Shown piece by piece: positions 9,012 through 18,807 of a stretch of DNA of 64,000 nt. Position 1 is the first letter of the stretch. Every line of letters starts with the position of its first letter. The notes beneath the pieces were generated by a model. That model was given only the letters and a program-made list of their open reading frames with translations. It did no database searches and was not told the origin of the DNA. Source of the stretch: Clostridium septicum (GTDB lineage: Bacteria > Bacillota > Clostridia > Clostridiales > Clostridiaceae); assembly GCF_003606265.1 (NCBI RefSeq), contig NZ_CP023671.1, forward strand, positions 2,728,001 through 2,792,000. Reading direction: 5' to 3'. Made by a program: the position numbers and the translations under genes.

Positions 9012-9384
9012 TATATTAAAAGGGGTAAACTAAGTATAAGAATCTGTATTAAAATAATAAAAATGATAATTACACAGAATTATCTATTCTCTCAAGCCAG
9101 TAGAAACTTATAAGTCTACTGGCTATTTTTTTTCTTTTAAAAACTACAATTACATTTAATATGAAGATAATAAGACTTGCAAAAGATATAAAATCAAGTA
9201 TATATATCCAAGTCTTGTATCACATTGCATTATTATCTGCTAATATTCCATGAAATACTAATCCTGAAGCCTATGTAATAAATAAGTAAAAATAATTAAA
9301 TTCCCATAAAAAAGAAGGTAATTAAGTTAAAATATAGAAATTAAACTTTGATGAAATATAATTTATTTAAGGGGGATTATATTT
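9012..9384. other. Intergenic region with possible minus-strand coding remnant
   Basis: Besides the terminator, the minus strand between about 9105 and 9275 can be read as a hydrophobic C-terminal piece (TWIYILDFISFASLIIFILN then VIVVFKRKK) with an in-frame TGA. It has no start or ribosome site. It may be the end of a lost membrane protein. The promoter and a ggggga ribosome site for GH110 lie at the right edge. Confidence 0.3.
9095..9133 (+). terminator. Rho-independent terminator
   Basis: Arms agccagtaga (9095-9104) and tctactggct (9115-9124) pair perfectly and are followed by eight T residues. It ends the decayed unit and separates it from GH110. Confidence 0.8.
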
Positions 9385-12300
9385 ATGAAAACGGAATTTA
9401 ATAAAATTAAACAAAAGATTCTAAGGCTACTTTCTATAACAATAGTTGCAACAATGGGAGCCACTATGGCATCACCAACATTTAAAAGTAATGCAGAAGA
9501 AAATACTAATGTAAAAACAATTAATGTAACTGATTTTGGAGCTGATCCAAGCGGAAAAAATGATAGTGCATTAGCTATTTATAATGCATTAGAAGAAGCT
9601 AAAAAGCTTAGTGAACCTGTTATTATTAACTTTCCTAAAGGAGAATATAGTATTTATAAAGATTATGCTCAGGAAAGAGAGTATCACACTTCAAATACAA
9701 ATAGTATAGAAAATCCAATGAAGAAAATAGGAATTTTAATAGAAGGACAAAAGGATTTAACTATTGAAGGAAATGATTCTTTATTTGTTATCCATGGAGA
9801 TATGATGGCACTAGCAGTAGTAAAATCAGAAAATATAAAACTTAGAAATTTTGCTTGGGATTTTGAAGTTCCAACAACTACAGAAATGACTGTAAAAGAT
9901 ATTGGTGTTGAAAATGGTAAAAAATATGTTGATTATTTTATACCATCAAATTTTAAATATGAAATTGTAGATAATAATACAAATATTCTTTGGACAAGTG
10001 AAAAAAGTCCATATACAGGTGAGTATTATTGGACACAAAAGGGACATCATAATGCTTGGTCAGTAGTTATATATAATCCTAAAACAGAAATTACAAGAAG
10101 ACATTCATTAAGCGAAGGACCATTCAATGGAGTAAGGGATATTAAAAAAACAAGTGAAAATACAGTAAGAATAACTTATAACAATAATATTCCAGTAGGA
10201 CAAACATTAGGTGTTGTAAACGAAATGTGTGCAAGTACTCATAGGCATACAGCAGGAGCTTTTATTTGGGAAAGTAAGAATACTAGTATAGAAAATGTAA
10301 ATGTTCATTATATGGATGGATTTGGATGGCTTACTCAAATGAGTGAAAATGTAACTTTCGATACAGTTAATTTTATGCCAAGAGTAGGAACTGGAAAGTA
10401 CACTACAAGCTTTGCAGACTTAATACATGTATCAGGAGCAAAGGGAAAAATAAGTATAAAAAATTCGAATTTTTCCCATGCCCATGATGATCCTATAAAC
10501 ATTCATGGTACTTTTACAAGAGTTGAAGAAAAAATAGATAATAGAACTTTAAAGCTTAAATATATACATGGACAGCAAGGTGGATTCCCTCAATATTATG
10601 TAGGAGATAAGGTAGCATTTTTTACAAGAGATACTTTAGAGTCACCTAGCAGAGAAGAAGTACTTTATGAAGTTGTTGAAAGTAGTCAACCTGGAGAAAA
10701 TGGAAACGATTTAAAGACTATGATAGTTAAATTTAACAAGGATTTACCTGAGGATATTAACAGTAAAATTGGAAATCAACCTAAGTATGTTGCAGAAAAT
10801 GTAACATATACTCCAGAGCTTGAAATAGTAAATAACGTATTTCATACAATTCCGACTAGAGGAATACTTGCAACAACTAGAAAGCCTGTTTTAATAGAAG
10901 GAAATACTTTTAAAAATATGTCTATGGCAAGTATTTTCTTATCAAATGATTCAAATGAATGGTATGAGTCAGGTCCAATTAGAGATATGACAATAAGAAA
11001 TAATGAGTTTCACATTACTGATACTGGACAAACAGAATGGGCAGATGCTCCAGCAGTATTTATACATCCTGTTACTTTAGGAGGCAAATTACCAAGTTCA
11101 GATACCCCTATTCATAAAAATATAACTATAGAAGAAAATGAATTCTATATGAATGCTAGTCGTGTTGTTACAGCAGAAAGTGTTGAAAATCTAACAATAA
11201 GAAATAATAAAGTATTTAGAGAAAATCCAAATGTAACACTTAATTTAACATCACCTAAAAGTGAATTAAAAATAGGAGATAATTTACTATTAGATTTAGA
11301 TGCAAATGGAAATGTAAATAGCGGAAATAATAGAGAGGTATTTTCATTTAAAGCATGTAAAAATGTAGTGATTGAAGGTAATAGTTATGATGATGGTTTA
11401 ATAAAAAATGCAATTGTAAGAGATATGCCATTAGAGTATGTTAACAATAATGATAGTGGTTTAACCTTAAATGGAAGTGGACAAGTATCACCACCAACAT
11501 CAAATATAAAATATGTAACTCTTAACCCTGAGGTAATTATTGTTGATAATAATGGAAAAGTAAATGCAGTTGGAGCAGGTACTGGTAAAGTTATAGCATA
11601 TTATATTTGGAATGACACAGAAATAAAATCAAATGAAATAGAATTTACTGTATTATCTGATGAGGCCGTAAAGCCAGAAGAGTTCGAAATAGTTAATGGA
11701 GATAATGAAAAGATAGAGATTAAAGATGGTGAAATCCAATTTGAAGCCATAGTTAAGCCAGAAAGTTTAGCTTCTAGTATTATGTGGTCAGTAAAAAATA
11801 TAGATAATACAGCTACAGATAAAGCTACAATTTCAGAAAATGGACTATTTACAGCTAAAAAAGAAGGATTTGTTATTGTAAATGCTACTTTAAATGGTAT
11901 CTCTAAAAGTAGAGTAGTTAGAATATCATTTTCAGAAGATGAAGGACTATCATATAGTTTTAATATATTAAATGAGAATAATGAAAAGTGGGAAAGTATA
12001 AATGATACAGAGCTTAAAATAACTATGGAAAGAGGAGATCTTTATAATAGCGATAATAGTGCTAAAAATATATTCCTTTATAATTTACCGGGAAATATAG
12101 ATAAAGACAATATGAGATTAAGTGTTAAAATATCAAATCTTCCGTTAAAAACAAATAATAGATGGGATTCAGTAGGAGTATATTTATTTAAAGATGCTGA
12201 TAACTATACATCTATAGGAAAGAAATCTCACTTTAATGGTGTAGTATCTGTAAAAGAAACTAATGGCTCAGCAGTAGAAAATGATAAAAATGTAAATGTT

Positions 12301-13752
12301 CAAGAATCTACTTTAATTTTTGATTTATACAAAAACAATAACCAGTTAGTTATAAATTATAAAACACCAAATGGAAACTGGATAGAATGGGGAACAATAG
12401 ATGCAACTGAAATATCTAATGATTATAAAATAGGCTTTGCAGCATGGAATCATGATGGAAGAGCTACAGATGTTAATATTTCTGAATTTAAAGTTGCAAA
12501 TGGAAGTGAGTATGATAAAGACAGTATAAAAACATTAAATAGTATTAAGTTTACAGGAGTTAGTAACATAGAGCCATCAGTAAGAGAAGTTAACTTAAAT
12601 AAGTCAGAAGCTAAAGTTTCAGAAACTGTATCAGTAGATTATTTGTATAGTGATTTAGAAGGTCATAATGAAGGGGATAGTATTTATAGATGGCAATTAA
12701 AAAATAATGATAATACTGAAGATTATTTTACACAAGAGAAGAATTTTGTACCTAATTCAATAGGAAAACTATCTTGTACGGTATATCCTGTAGATGAACA
12801 TGGAAAAGTTGGAGAAGGGGTTAAAAGTAATGAAATATTTATAGTTAACAGAGAAGAAATTGTTAGTAATGCTGATTTAGAGTTTATAAATATAAATAAT
12901 TCAGTTATAGATAGTTTTGATAAAGATAAAGTAAATTATCAGTATAATTCAATAAGTAATCAAGAAAGCTTAAAGTTAAATGTAAAATCATATGAGGAAA
13001 ATAGTAATATAGTTATAACTGTAGATGGAGAAGAGTTAATTAAGGGGTTAGGAAATATTAGTGGAAATATTAAAGTAAATAAAGAAAAGGATATTATAAT
13101 AAAGGTAGTATCACCAAATGGAGAAAATGAAAAAGTATATTCAATAAATATTAAAAAGTATAATAATAATTTTTCAAAGATAAGTTCAATATCAATTCCA
13201 GAACTTAATTTAAATGAAAGTGGAAATCTTAATGATGTATATACTTTAAGCACTTCCTATGATACCAAAAGTATTACTTTAAATATTTCATCAGAGGAAA
13301 TAATAGGTAATATAAATTTATATTCAACAGAATATAGAAATCCTGTTAATAATAATTTAAATCAGCATAATGAATTTCAAGGAACTGTTGATTTAAAAGT
13401 TGGGAATAATACTTTTTATGTAGAGGGTGTTGGAAAAGATGGTAAAACCAAGAGTAAGCACATTATAAATATACTTCGTACATCAGATAGTAAAACAGAG
13501 TTAAGTGATATAAAAATAAATGGTAAAACAATAGAAGATTTTTCAAGTGATAAGTTAAAATATTTAATTAAATCTAATTAAAAACCATTAAATATTGAAG
13601 CAGTACCAGTCGGAAATAGTAATATTAGTATTAAGGATTTAGCAATAGCATCAAAAAATTATAATATGAGTATTCCAGAATATGATTTAAATGATGATGG
13701 AGTAGTAGGAGCTTATGAAGTAGATTATATTAGTGGAAAAATATTAGAATAA
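9385..13752 (+). pseudogene. GH110 alpha-1,3-galactosidase, multi-domain; dockerin cut off by in-frame stop
   Basis: A 1398-residue open reading frame ends at TAA 13579-13581, and the same frame continues to TAA 13750-13752. After the signal peptide (1-37), residues about 45-640 match GH110: INVTDFGADPSGKNDSA, FPKGEYSIYKDYAQ, GNDSLFVIHGDMMALAVV and HAHDDPINIHGTF (His365-Phe373). GH110 enzymes remove terminal alpha-1,3-galactose, including blood-group B antigen. Ig-like Big_2 modules (about 700-850), a concanavalin-like sandwich (about 855-1045), an Ig-like module and cadherin-like sandwiches follow. Beyond the stop lies DLAIASKNYN and a calcium-loop-like DLNDDGVVGAYEVDYISG, the second half of a dockerin. 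The catalytic part may still be made and secreted, but without its dockerin. The first dockerin loop seems deleted. Confidence 0.85.
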
Positions 13753-13767
13753 AATAAATACTGAAAA

Positions 13768-13810
13768 AATAAACTAATTAGGAATTGTTCTTAATTAGTT
13801 TATTTTATTA
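13768..13810 (+). terminator. Terminator after GH110
   Basis: Perfect 13-bp arms (13768-13780 and 13792-13804) are followed by a T-rich stretch. Its place after 13752, not after the early stop at 13581, supports the original gene end. Confidence 0.75.
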
Positions 13811-14142
13811 TAAGAATAAAATTATAATTATATTAAATATAAATAATAAGTATTTATAAATAAAAAATAAAAAAGGAAAATATTTTTTAGAATTAATAAA
13901 TAAAAAACAAAAAATAGTCGCAAAATGAAAAACGAAAATTTAAAAACTTTCATAAAACTAATGAAAGTTATGGAAAAAAGTGATAATATTGTAATGGTAA
14001 ATTTACAATAAATGAGAAAAATTCCCAAAATAAAATTAAGAAATATTGTAAATTTTAAAGGTATATATTTAATGAAAACTATATAATTAAAGAATGTTAT
14101 TTTAAGGAATTTTATTAAGAAGAATATTTTTATAGAAGTTGT
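13811..14142. other. Long AT-rich intergenic stretch
   Basis: Extremely AT-rich. A 66-residue minus-strand frame here is composed almost only of Phe, Ile, Leu and Tyr codons and has no ribosome site, so I do not call it. I see no RNA gene. The right end leads into the GC-rich motif at 14143. Confidence 0.5.
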
Positions 14143-14175
14143 GGCTGGCCGGCTTAATATTTTATAAATATATTT
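14143..14175 (+). promoter_or_regulatory. GC-rich conserved element ggctggccggct, copy 1
   Basis: The 12-base GC-only-but-T motif (14143-14154) stands out sharply in DNA that is otherwise almost pure A/T. It is followed by ttaatattttataaatatat. The same motif and nearly the same AT tail recur at 15510, at about the same distance (about 110 bases) from the next start codon. A transcriptional or mRNA-level control element for the secreted-protein gene downstream is likely; the binding factor is unknown. Confidence 0.6.
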
Positions 14176-14263
14176 ATTTTTATAAAATAAACTTAATAAC
14201 AGTAGGTTTATTAAGTAATATACCTTTAATATAGATTTTATTTATATTAAAGGAGGATTATTA

Positions 14264-15397
14264 ATGATTAAGAAAAAAATTCAAAAGATTATATGTACTG
14301 CAATAGCTACAGGTATGGTTATAGGAGTAACTCCTATATGTATTGCAGAAGCAGCAACAAATGAGGTTATTAATAGCAGTAAAGAAAATTTAGAGATTAG
14401 TGAAAATGATTTACCAGAGTTAACTTATGCAGTAGAGGAAATGAGAGAGGCAATAACTCTAGTAGATAATGCTAATTTTACAGAAAAAGAAAATTATGAT
14501 AGATTAGTTGTATTTTCAAAATCATCTTTAGATAGATTAAGAAGTCTTGGTGTAAAGAATAAATATGCAGAGTGGATTGAGGAGTCTGGTAATGAAGTAA
14601 GAGCCTTAACTTATAGAATAGATAGAGTTTTGCATGCTATAGATAATGTTAAAGTAGTATTTTCCGAAGAAAGAAAAGATACATTAGAAAATAAGGAAAA
14701 CGTAATAAATACTTTAAATTTAGTAATTTATCAAGAAAGTGAAAGTAGAGTTTTAAATAAAATAACTTTAGATAAAGCTAAAGAGATATATAATAATTAT
14801 TATAAAGAATTCATTGAAGAGAGCAAGCCAAAGGAAGTTGTTAATGGAGCAATTCCAAAAGAAGATGAAAATAAAGATAATAAGAAGGAAGAACAGCCTA
14901 ACAATGAAGAAAATAGGCAAAATAATGCTGATGTAGATAATAAACAAGATGTAAAAAATGAATATGACAAGCAAGATAATAAAGATGAAGAAAATAAGCA
15001 AAATGTAGAAAATGAAGATATTAAAAAAGTAGAGTCTAAAAAAACAAATACAGAAAAAGAAGATAGTAAAAATGAGAATCTTGAAAATAAAGATGATAAA
15101 AATGTTAAAGATACAGAAAGTAAAAAAACATTATTAGAAAAGGATAATAAATCTAATATAGTTGATATGTCTGTAGATGAAAAGAATCATCCTGAAGATA
15201 CAAAAGTTAATAGTAAAAAACCAGAAATTAAAAAACCAGAAATTAAAAAACAAAAAATTAAATATAACTCAGCTAAAGTAAATAAAAATAATAAAGCTAA
15301 ACAAAATAAACTTCCTAATACAGGAAAGACACCAGTAACATTAATAAGTGGTATTTTAGCATTGTTAGCGGGGGTACTTACTATAAAAAGAAAATAA
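14264..15397 (+). CDS. Secreted, LPXTG-anchored helical surface protein
   Basis: This 377-residue protein has a signal peptide ending at about residue 31 (ICIAEAAT). A helical domain at about 45-165 follows, then a long Lys/Glu/Asn/Asp-rich stretch (about 180-340). The sortase signal is LPNTGK with a hydrophobic helix and KRK tail. It should be covalently attached to peptidoglycan with the helical domain displayed. The helical domain is closely similar to the next gene's product (shared ESGNEVR, LTYRI, VFSEER, ENKENV). I do not recognise the domain family. A strong aaggagga ribosome site and the GC-rich element lie upstream. Confidence 0.8.
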   Translation: MIKKKIQKIICTAIATGMVIGVTPICIAEAATNEVINSSKENLEISENDLPELTYAVEEMREAITLVDNANFTEKENYDRLVVFSKSSLDRLRSLGVKNKYAEWIEESGNEVRALTYRIDRVLHAIDNVKVVFSEERKDTLENKENVINTLNLVIYQESESRVLNKITLDKAKEIYNNYYKEFIEESKPKEVVNGAIPKEDENKDNKKEEQPNNEENRQNNADVDNKQDVKNEYDKQDNKDEENKQNVENEDIKKVESKKTNTEKEDSKNENLENKDDKNVKDTESKKTLLEKDNKSNIVDMSVDEKNHPEDTKVNSKKPEIKKPEIKKQKIKYNSAKVNKNNKAKQNKLPNTGKTPVTLISGILALLAGVLTIKRK

Positions 15398-15509
15398 AAA
15401 AATAGTTAATTATTAAGATATAAATAAAAATAAAAAAACCTTAAAAAATATTTTTAAAATATAATTTAAGGAATTTTCATTAAAATTAATTATGTTTTAT
15501 AAAATATAT

Positions 15510-15542
15510 GGCTGGCCGGCTAAATACTTTATAAATATATTT
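15510..15542 (+). promoter_or_regulatory. GC-rich conserved element ggctggccggct, copy 2
   Basis: This is identical over 12 bases (15510-15521) to the element at 14143-14154 and is followed by taaatactttataaatatat, matching the first copy at nearly every base. The next start codon is 120 bases downstream. Having two copies before two paralogous secreted-protein genes argues for a shared control mechanism or for duplication of promoter plus gene. Confidence 0.6.
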
Positions 15543-15640
15543 AATTCAATTACATTATATAATAATTATATTAAATTGTTAAGGCTTTTTTATTTATATA
15601 TCTTTTAAATAAATTTATATAAATTAAAGGAGAAATAATT

Positions 15641-16180
15641 ATGATTAAAAAGACTTTTAAAAAAATATTATCTTCAGCAGTAGCTACAGGGCTATTAATG
15701 GGAGGAATTCCTTTTTTATCTGCTAATGCAGCAACAAATGAATCTGTTGAGGTTATAAAATTAAGCCAAGAAAACTTACAACAATTAAATTATGCAATAG
15801 AAGAAATGAGAATAGCAATTGATTTAGTAGATAATGCAGATTTTACAAATATAGATAATTATAATAGATTACTAATTTTTGCTACAACATCACTAGAAAG
15901 ATCTAGAGGATTAGGAATAGAAAATCAATATATTGACTCAATAGAAGAATCAGGAAACGAAGTTAGGGAATTGACTTATAGAATAACTAGAGTATTACAA
16001 GCTATAAATAATGTTGAAATTGTATTCTCAGAAGAGAGAAATGATACTAAGGAAAATAAAGAAAATGTTGTTAATACATTAAATGAAGTATTAACTCAAG
16101 AAATACAAGCAGGTGAACTTAATGAAAATACATTAAGATCAGCAGTTAATATATTACATCAATATGTAGCAAAACTATAA
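15641..16180 (+). CDS. Secreted helical protein, paralogue of the LPXTG protein upstream, no anchor
   Basis: This 179-residue product has a signal peptide ending at about residue 31 (LSANAAT). One helical domain covers about 40-175. That domain aligns throughout with residues 45-165 of the preceding protein: LNYAIEEMRIAIDLVDNADF against LTYAVEEMREAITLVDNANF, then IEESGNEVRELTYRI and VVFSEERND-like blocks. It lacks the charged linker and sorting signal, so it is probably released or held non-covalently. The function is unknown. It has its own promoter element and terminator. Confidence 0.75.
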   Translation: MIKKTFKKILSSAVATGLLMGGIPFLSANAATNESVEVIKLSQENLQQLNYAIEEMRIAIDLVDNADFTNIDNYNRLLIFATTSLERSRGLGIENQYIDSIEESGNEVRELTYRITRVLQAINNVEIVFSEERNDTKENKENVVNTLNEVLTQEIQAGELNENTLRSAVNILHQYVAKL

Positions 16181-16218
16181 AATTTTATATGAATGAGAAA
16201 GATAAATAATATAAAATG

Positions 16219-16252
16219 AATTAGCACAACTTCAAAGTTGTGCTAATTTATT
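16219..16252 (+). terminator. Rho-independent terminator
   Basis: Arms 16219-16231 and 16236-16248 (aattagcacaact / agttgtgctaatt) form a 13-bp stem with a four-base loop, followed by ttattttat. Confidence 0.8.
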
Positions 16253-16360
16253 TTATAATTAATTATATAGAGAAATTAATTATAAAATAAAACATAGAAT
16301 TAAACTAGAATTAACAATACTTTTGTACTATAAAGATATTCTGAAGAAGGGGGTTTTAAA

Positions 16361-17665
16361 TTGCAGACAAAGCACTTAATAGTTATATCTTTTGATGGTG
16401 TATCTTCAGAGGATATAGAGATATTAGGTGAATTACCTAATTTTTCAAAGCTTATTAAAGGAGGAGCTTTAATTAAAAATGTAGAAACTATTTATCCATC
16501 TTTAACTTATCCAGCCCATGCAACTATAGTTACAGGATGCTATCCCAATAAACATGGGATAATAAACAATACATTACTTGAATTTGGAGATGAAAACCCA
16601 AATTGGTATTGGTATAGAAAATATATAAAAAAGGAAACTATTTTTGATTTAGCAGAGAAAAAAGGATTAAAAACTTGTTCCATATTATGGCCAGTTACAG
16701 GTAGAAGTAAAATAACTTACAATATGCCCGAAATATGTTGTACTAAATCATGGCATAATCAAATAATTATGTCAGCTTTAGCTGGAACAATATCTTATCA
16801 ATTACCTCTTAATAAAAAATATGGAAGCTTAAGAAAAGGAATATCTCAGCCTTATTTAGATAATTTCTCTATGGAAGTAGCTAAAGATACTATAATTAAC
16901 AGAAAACCTAATTTAATGCTTTTACATTTAGTTGATGTTGATAGTCAAAGACATTATACAGGTTATAAAAGTAAAGAAGTTAAAGAAGCTTTAATTAGAC
17001 ATGACAAAAGACTTGGAGAGATAATTGATACTCTAAAAGAGGCTAATATTTTAGAAGAAAGTACAATTGTTGCTTTAGGGGATCATAGTCAAATAGATGT
17101 AGATAAAATCATAAGGATAAATTCTTTATTTACAGAAAAAAACTTAATTACTTTAGATGGAAGAGGGAAATTAAAGGATTATAAAGCTATTGCAAAAAAT
17201 TGCGATGGTAGTAGTTACATATATTTAAAAGATAAAAATGATAATAAAGTAAAAGAAGAAGTAAAAAAGATTTTAGAAGAGGCAAACTCAACTTATAATA
17301 ATCCTTTTGAATTTATATTAGATTCTAATGAGGCAGAAAATCTAGGCGCAGATCCTAATTGTGATTTTATGGTAGAAGGAAACTTCGGATATTCTTTTAT
17401 AGATGAAGTTACAGGAGATTTTATAGAAAAGATAAAGGAAGAAGATATAGGGGAAAAGCCTCATAGAGTTAAGGCAACTCATGGATATTTTCCGAAAAAA
17501 GAAAACTATACAACATTTTTTATTGCTTATGGAAATAGTATTAAAAAGGGATTTACTTTAGAAAATGGAAGTTTAATAAATCATGGACCTACATTAGCTA
17601 GAATTTTAGGATTAGAGCTTAAAGATATTGACGGAAATATTGAGGAAAAAATATTTAATATCTAG
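16361..17665 (+). CDS. Alkaline-phosphatase-fold phosphodiesterase/nucleotide pyrophosphatase
   Basis: This 434-residue protein starts at TTG 16361 behind a gggggtt ribosome site. It matches the ENPP-type phosphodiesterase superfamily: VISFDG with metal-binding Asp12, YPSLTYPAHATIVTG with probable nucleophile Thr49, NKHGI, LVDVDSQRHYTG, GDHSQ and KATHGYFP. These enzymes hydrolyse phosphodiester or pyrophosphate bonds with two zinc ions. No signal peptide is visible, so it is probably cytoplasmic. The UMF1 transporter gene begins 10 bases after its stop, so the two form an operon. Confidence 0.85.
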   Translation: MQTKHLIVISFDGVSSEDIEILGELPNFSKLIKGGALIKNVETIYPSLTYPAHATIVTGCYPNKHGIINNTLLEFGDENPNWYWYRKYIKKETIFDLAEKKGLKTCSILWPVTGRSKITYNMPEICCTKSWHNQIIMSALAGTISYQLPLNKKYGSLRKGISQPYLDNFSMEVAKDTIINRKPNLMLLHLVDVDSQRHYTGYKSKEVKEALIRHDKRLGEIIDTLKEANILEESTIVALGDHSQIDVDKIIRINSLFTEKNLITLDGRGKLKDYKAIAKNCDGSSYIYLKDKNDNKVKEEVKKILEEANSTYNNPFEFILDSNEAENLGADPNCDFMVEGNFGYSFIDEVTGDFIEKIKEEDIGEKPHRVKATHGYFPKKENYTTFFIAYGNSIKKGFTLENGSLINHGPTLARILGLELKDIDGNIEEKIFNI

Positions 17666-17674
17666 GGGGATTTT

Positions 17675-18666
17675 ATGAGTAAATTAAGTAAGGAAGAGAA
17701 AAGTTGGATTCTTTATGATTGGGCTAATTCTGCATATTCAATGACTATAACAGCAACTATTTTACCAATTTATTTTAAAATGGTTGCTGAAAATGGAGGA
17801 ATGTCTTCATCTACTTCAACTGCATTTTGGGGATACTCTATTTCTATATCTACTTTTCTTGTAGTAATGCTAGCTCCTATTTTAGGTAATATAGCAGATT
17901 ATAAAGGTAATAAGAAGAAATTTTTTAATATATTTTTTATTTTAGGAGTAATTTCAACTATATTTCTAGCATTTATACCAACTAACACACCTGTATTACT
18001 ATTATTTGCTTATGTAATAACTGTACTTGGCTTTTCAGGAGCAAATATATTTTATGATTCATTTTTAGTAGATGTAACAACAGAAGATAGAATGGATTAT
18101 GTTTCATCTATGGGATATGGAATGGGGTATATATATTTTTAATAGCATATTTCTTTTATATAGATGGTGTACATACTATTATAGGTATGGCTACATCTTA
18201 TGGAACAGATCTTGGAATTTCAATGACATCTTTATTAATAATCTTACTTCTTACTCAGTTTGTAGCATTCCCATTTACAATTTTATATGGAAAATTATCT
18301 AAGAAAATAGGAACAAAAAATTTAATATATGTAGGAATAATAACTTATACAATAATTTGTATTTACGGATATTTTATTAAAACAACTTTGGATTTTTGGA
18401 TTTTAGCAATGGCTGTAGGTTCAGCTCAAGGTGGAATACAAGCTATTTCTAGATCTTACTTTGCAAAATTAGTACCAAAGGAAAAATCAGCAGAATTCTT
18501 TGGGTTCTACAGTATATTTGGAAAGTTCGCAGCAGTTCTTGGACCATTTTTAGTTGGATTAGTTATTCAAGTAACAGGGAAATCAAATAATGGAATATTA
18601 AGTTTAGTAGTATTATTTATAATAGGATTTATTATAATGTTAAAGGTTCCTAATATAGAAAATTAG
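17675..18666 (+). pseudogene. UMF1/Atg22-like MFS transporter, frameshifted
   Basis: The first part (17675-18142) reads SWILYDWANSAYSMTITATI, the hallmark of the UMF1 (Atg22-like) MFS group. It ends in SMGYGMGYIYF just after a TA repeat and five T residues (18136-18140). A different frame then continues without interruption from FLIAYFFYIDGVHTIIGMAT through to 18663, with QGGIQAISRSYFAKLVPKEKSAEFFGFYS. One base lost near 18130-18140 relative to an intact gene explains both parts. Intact, it would be about 330 residues, shorter than many UMF1 proteins (about 400), so some sequence may also be missing. Two ATGs near 18187 could restart translation but would give a half transporter. Confidence 0.75.
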
Positions 18667-18807
18667 TTTTTATTAAGTACTTTTTTTAGTAAATAATTAT
18701 ATGGAATTTACAAATATTAATATAAGAAAAGAGAAAAAAATTATATTGAAATGAACTTTTTATTGTGATAATATTGTTTCTTGTATATCAAAAAGAGGTG
18801 GATAGAA

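Noticed and set aside
12960..13253. 97-residue minus-strand frame inside GH110
   Set aside because: Antisense shadow within a well-supported multi-domain protein.
13828..14028. 66-residue minus-strand frame after GH110
   Set aside because: Almost only Phe, Ile, Leu and Tyr; no ribosome site; produced by AT-rich noncoding DNA.
18099..18302. 67-residue plus-strand frame across the transporter frameshift
   Set aside because: Trp/Tyr/Ile-rich third frame; the transporter sequence is clear in the other two frames.
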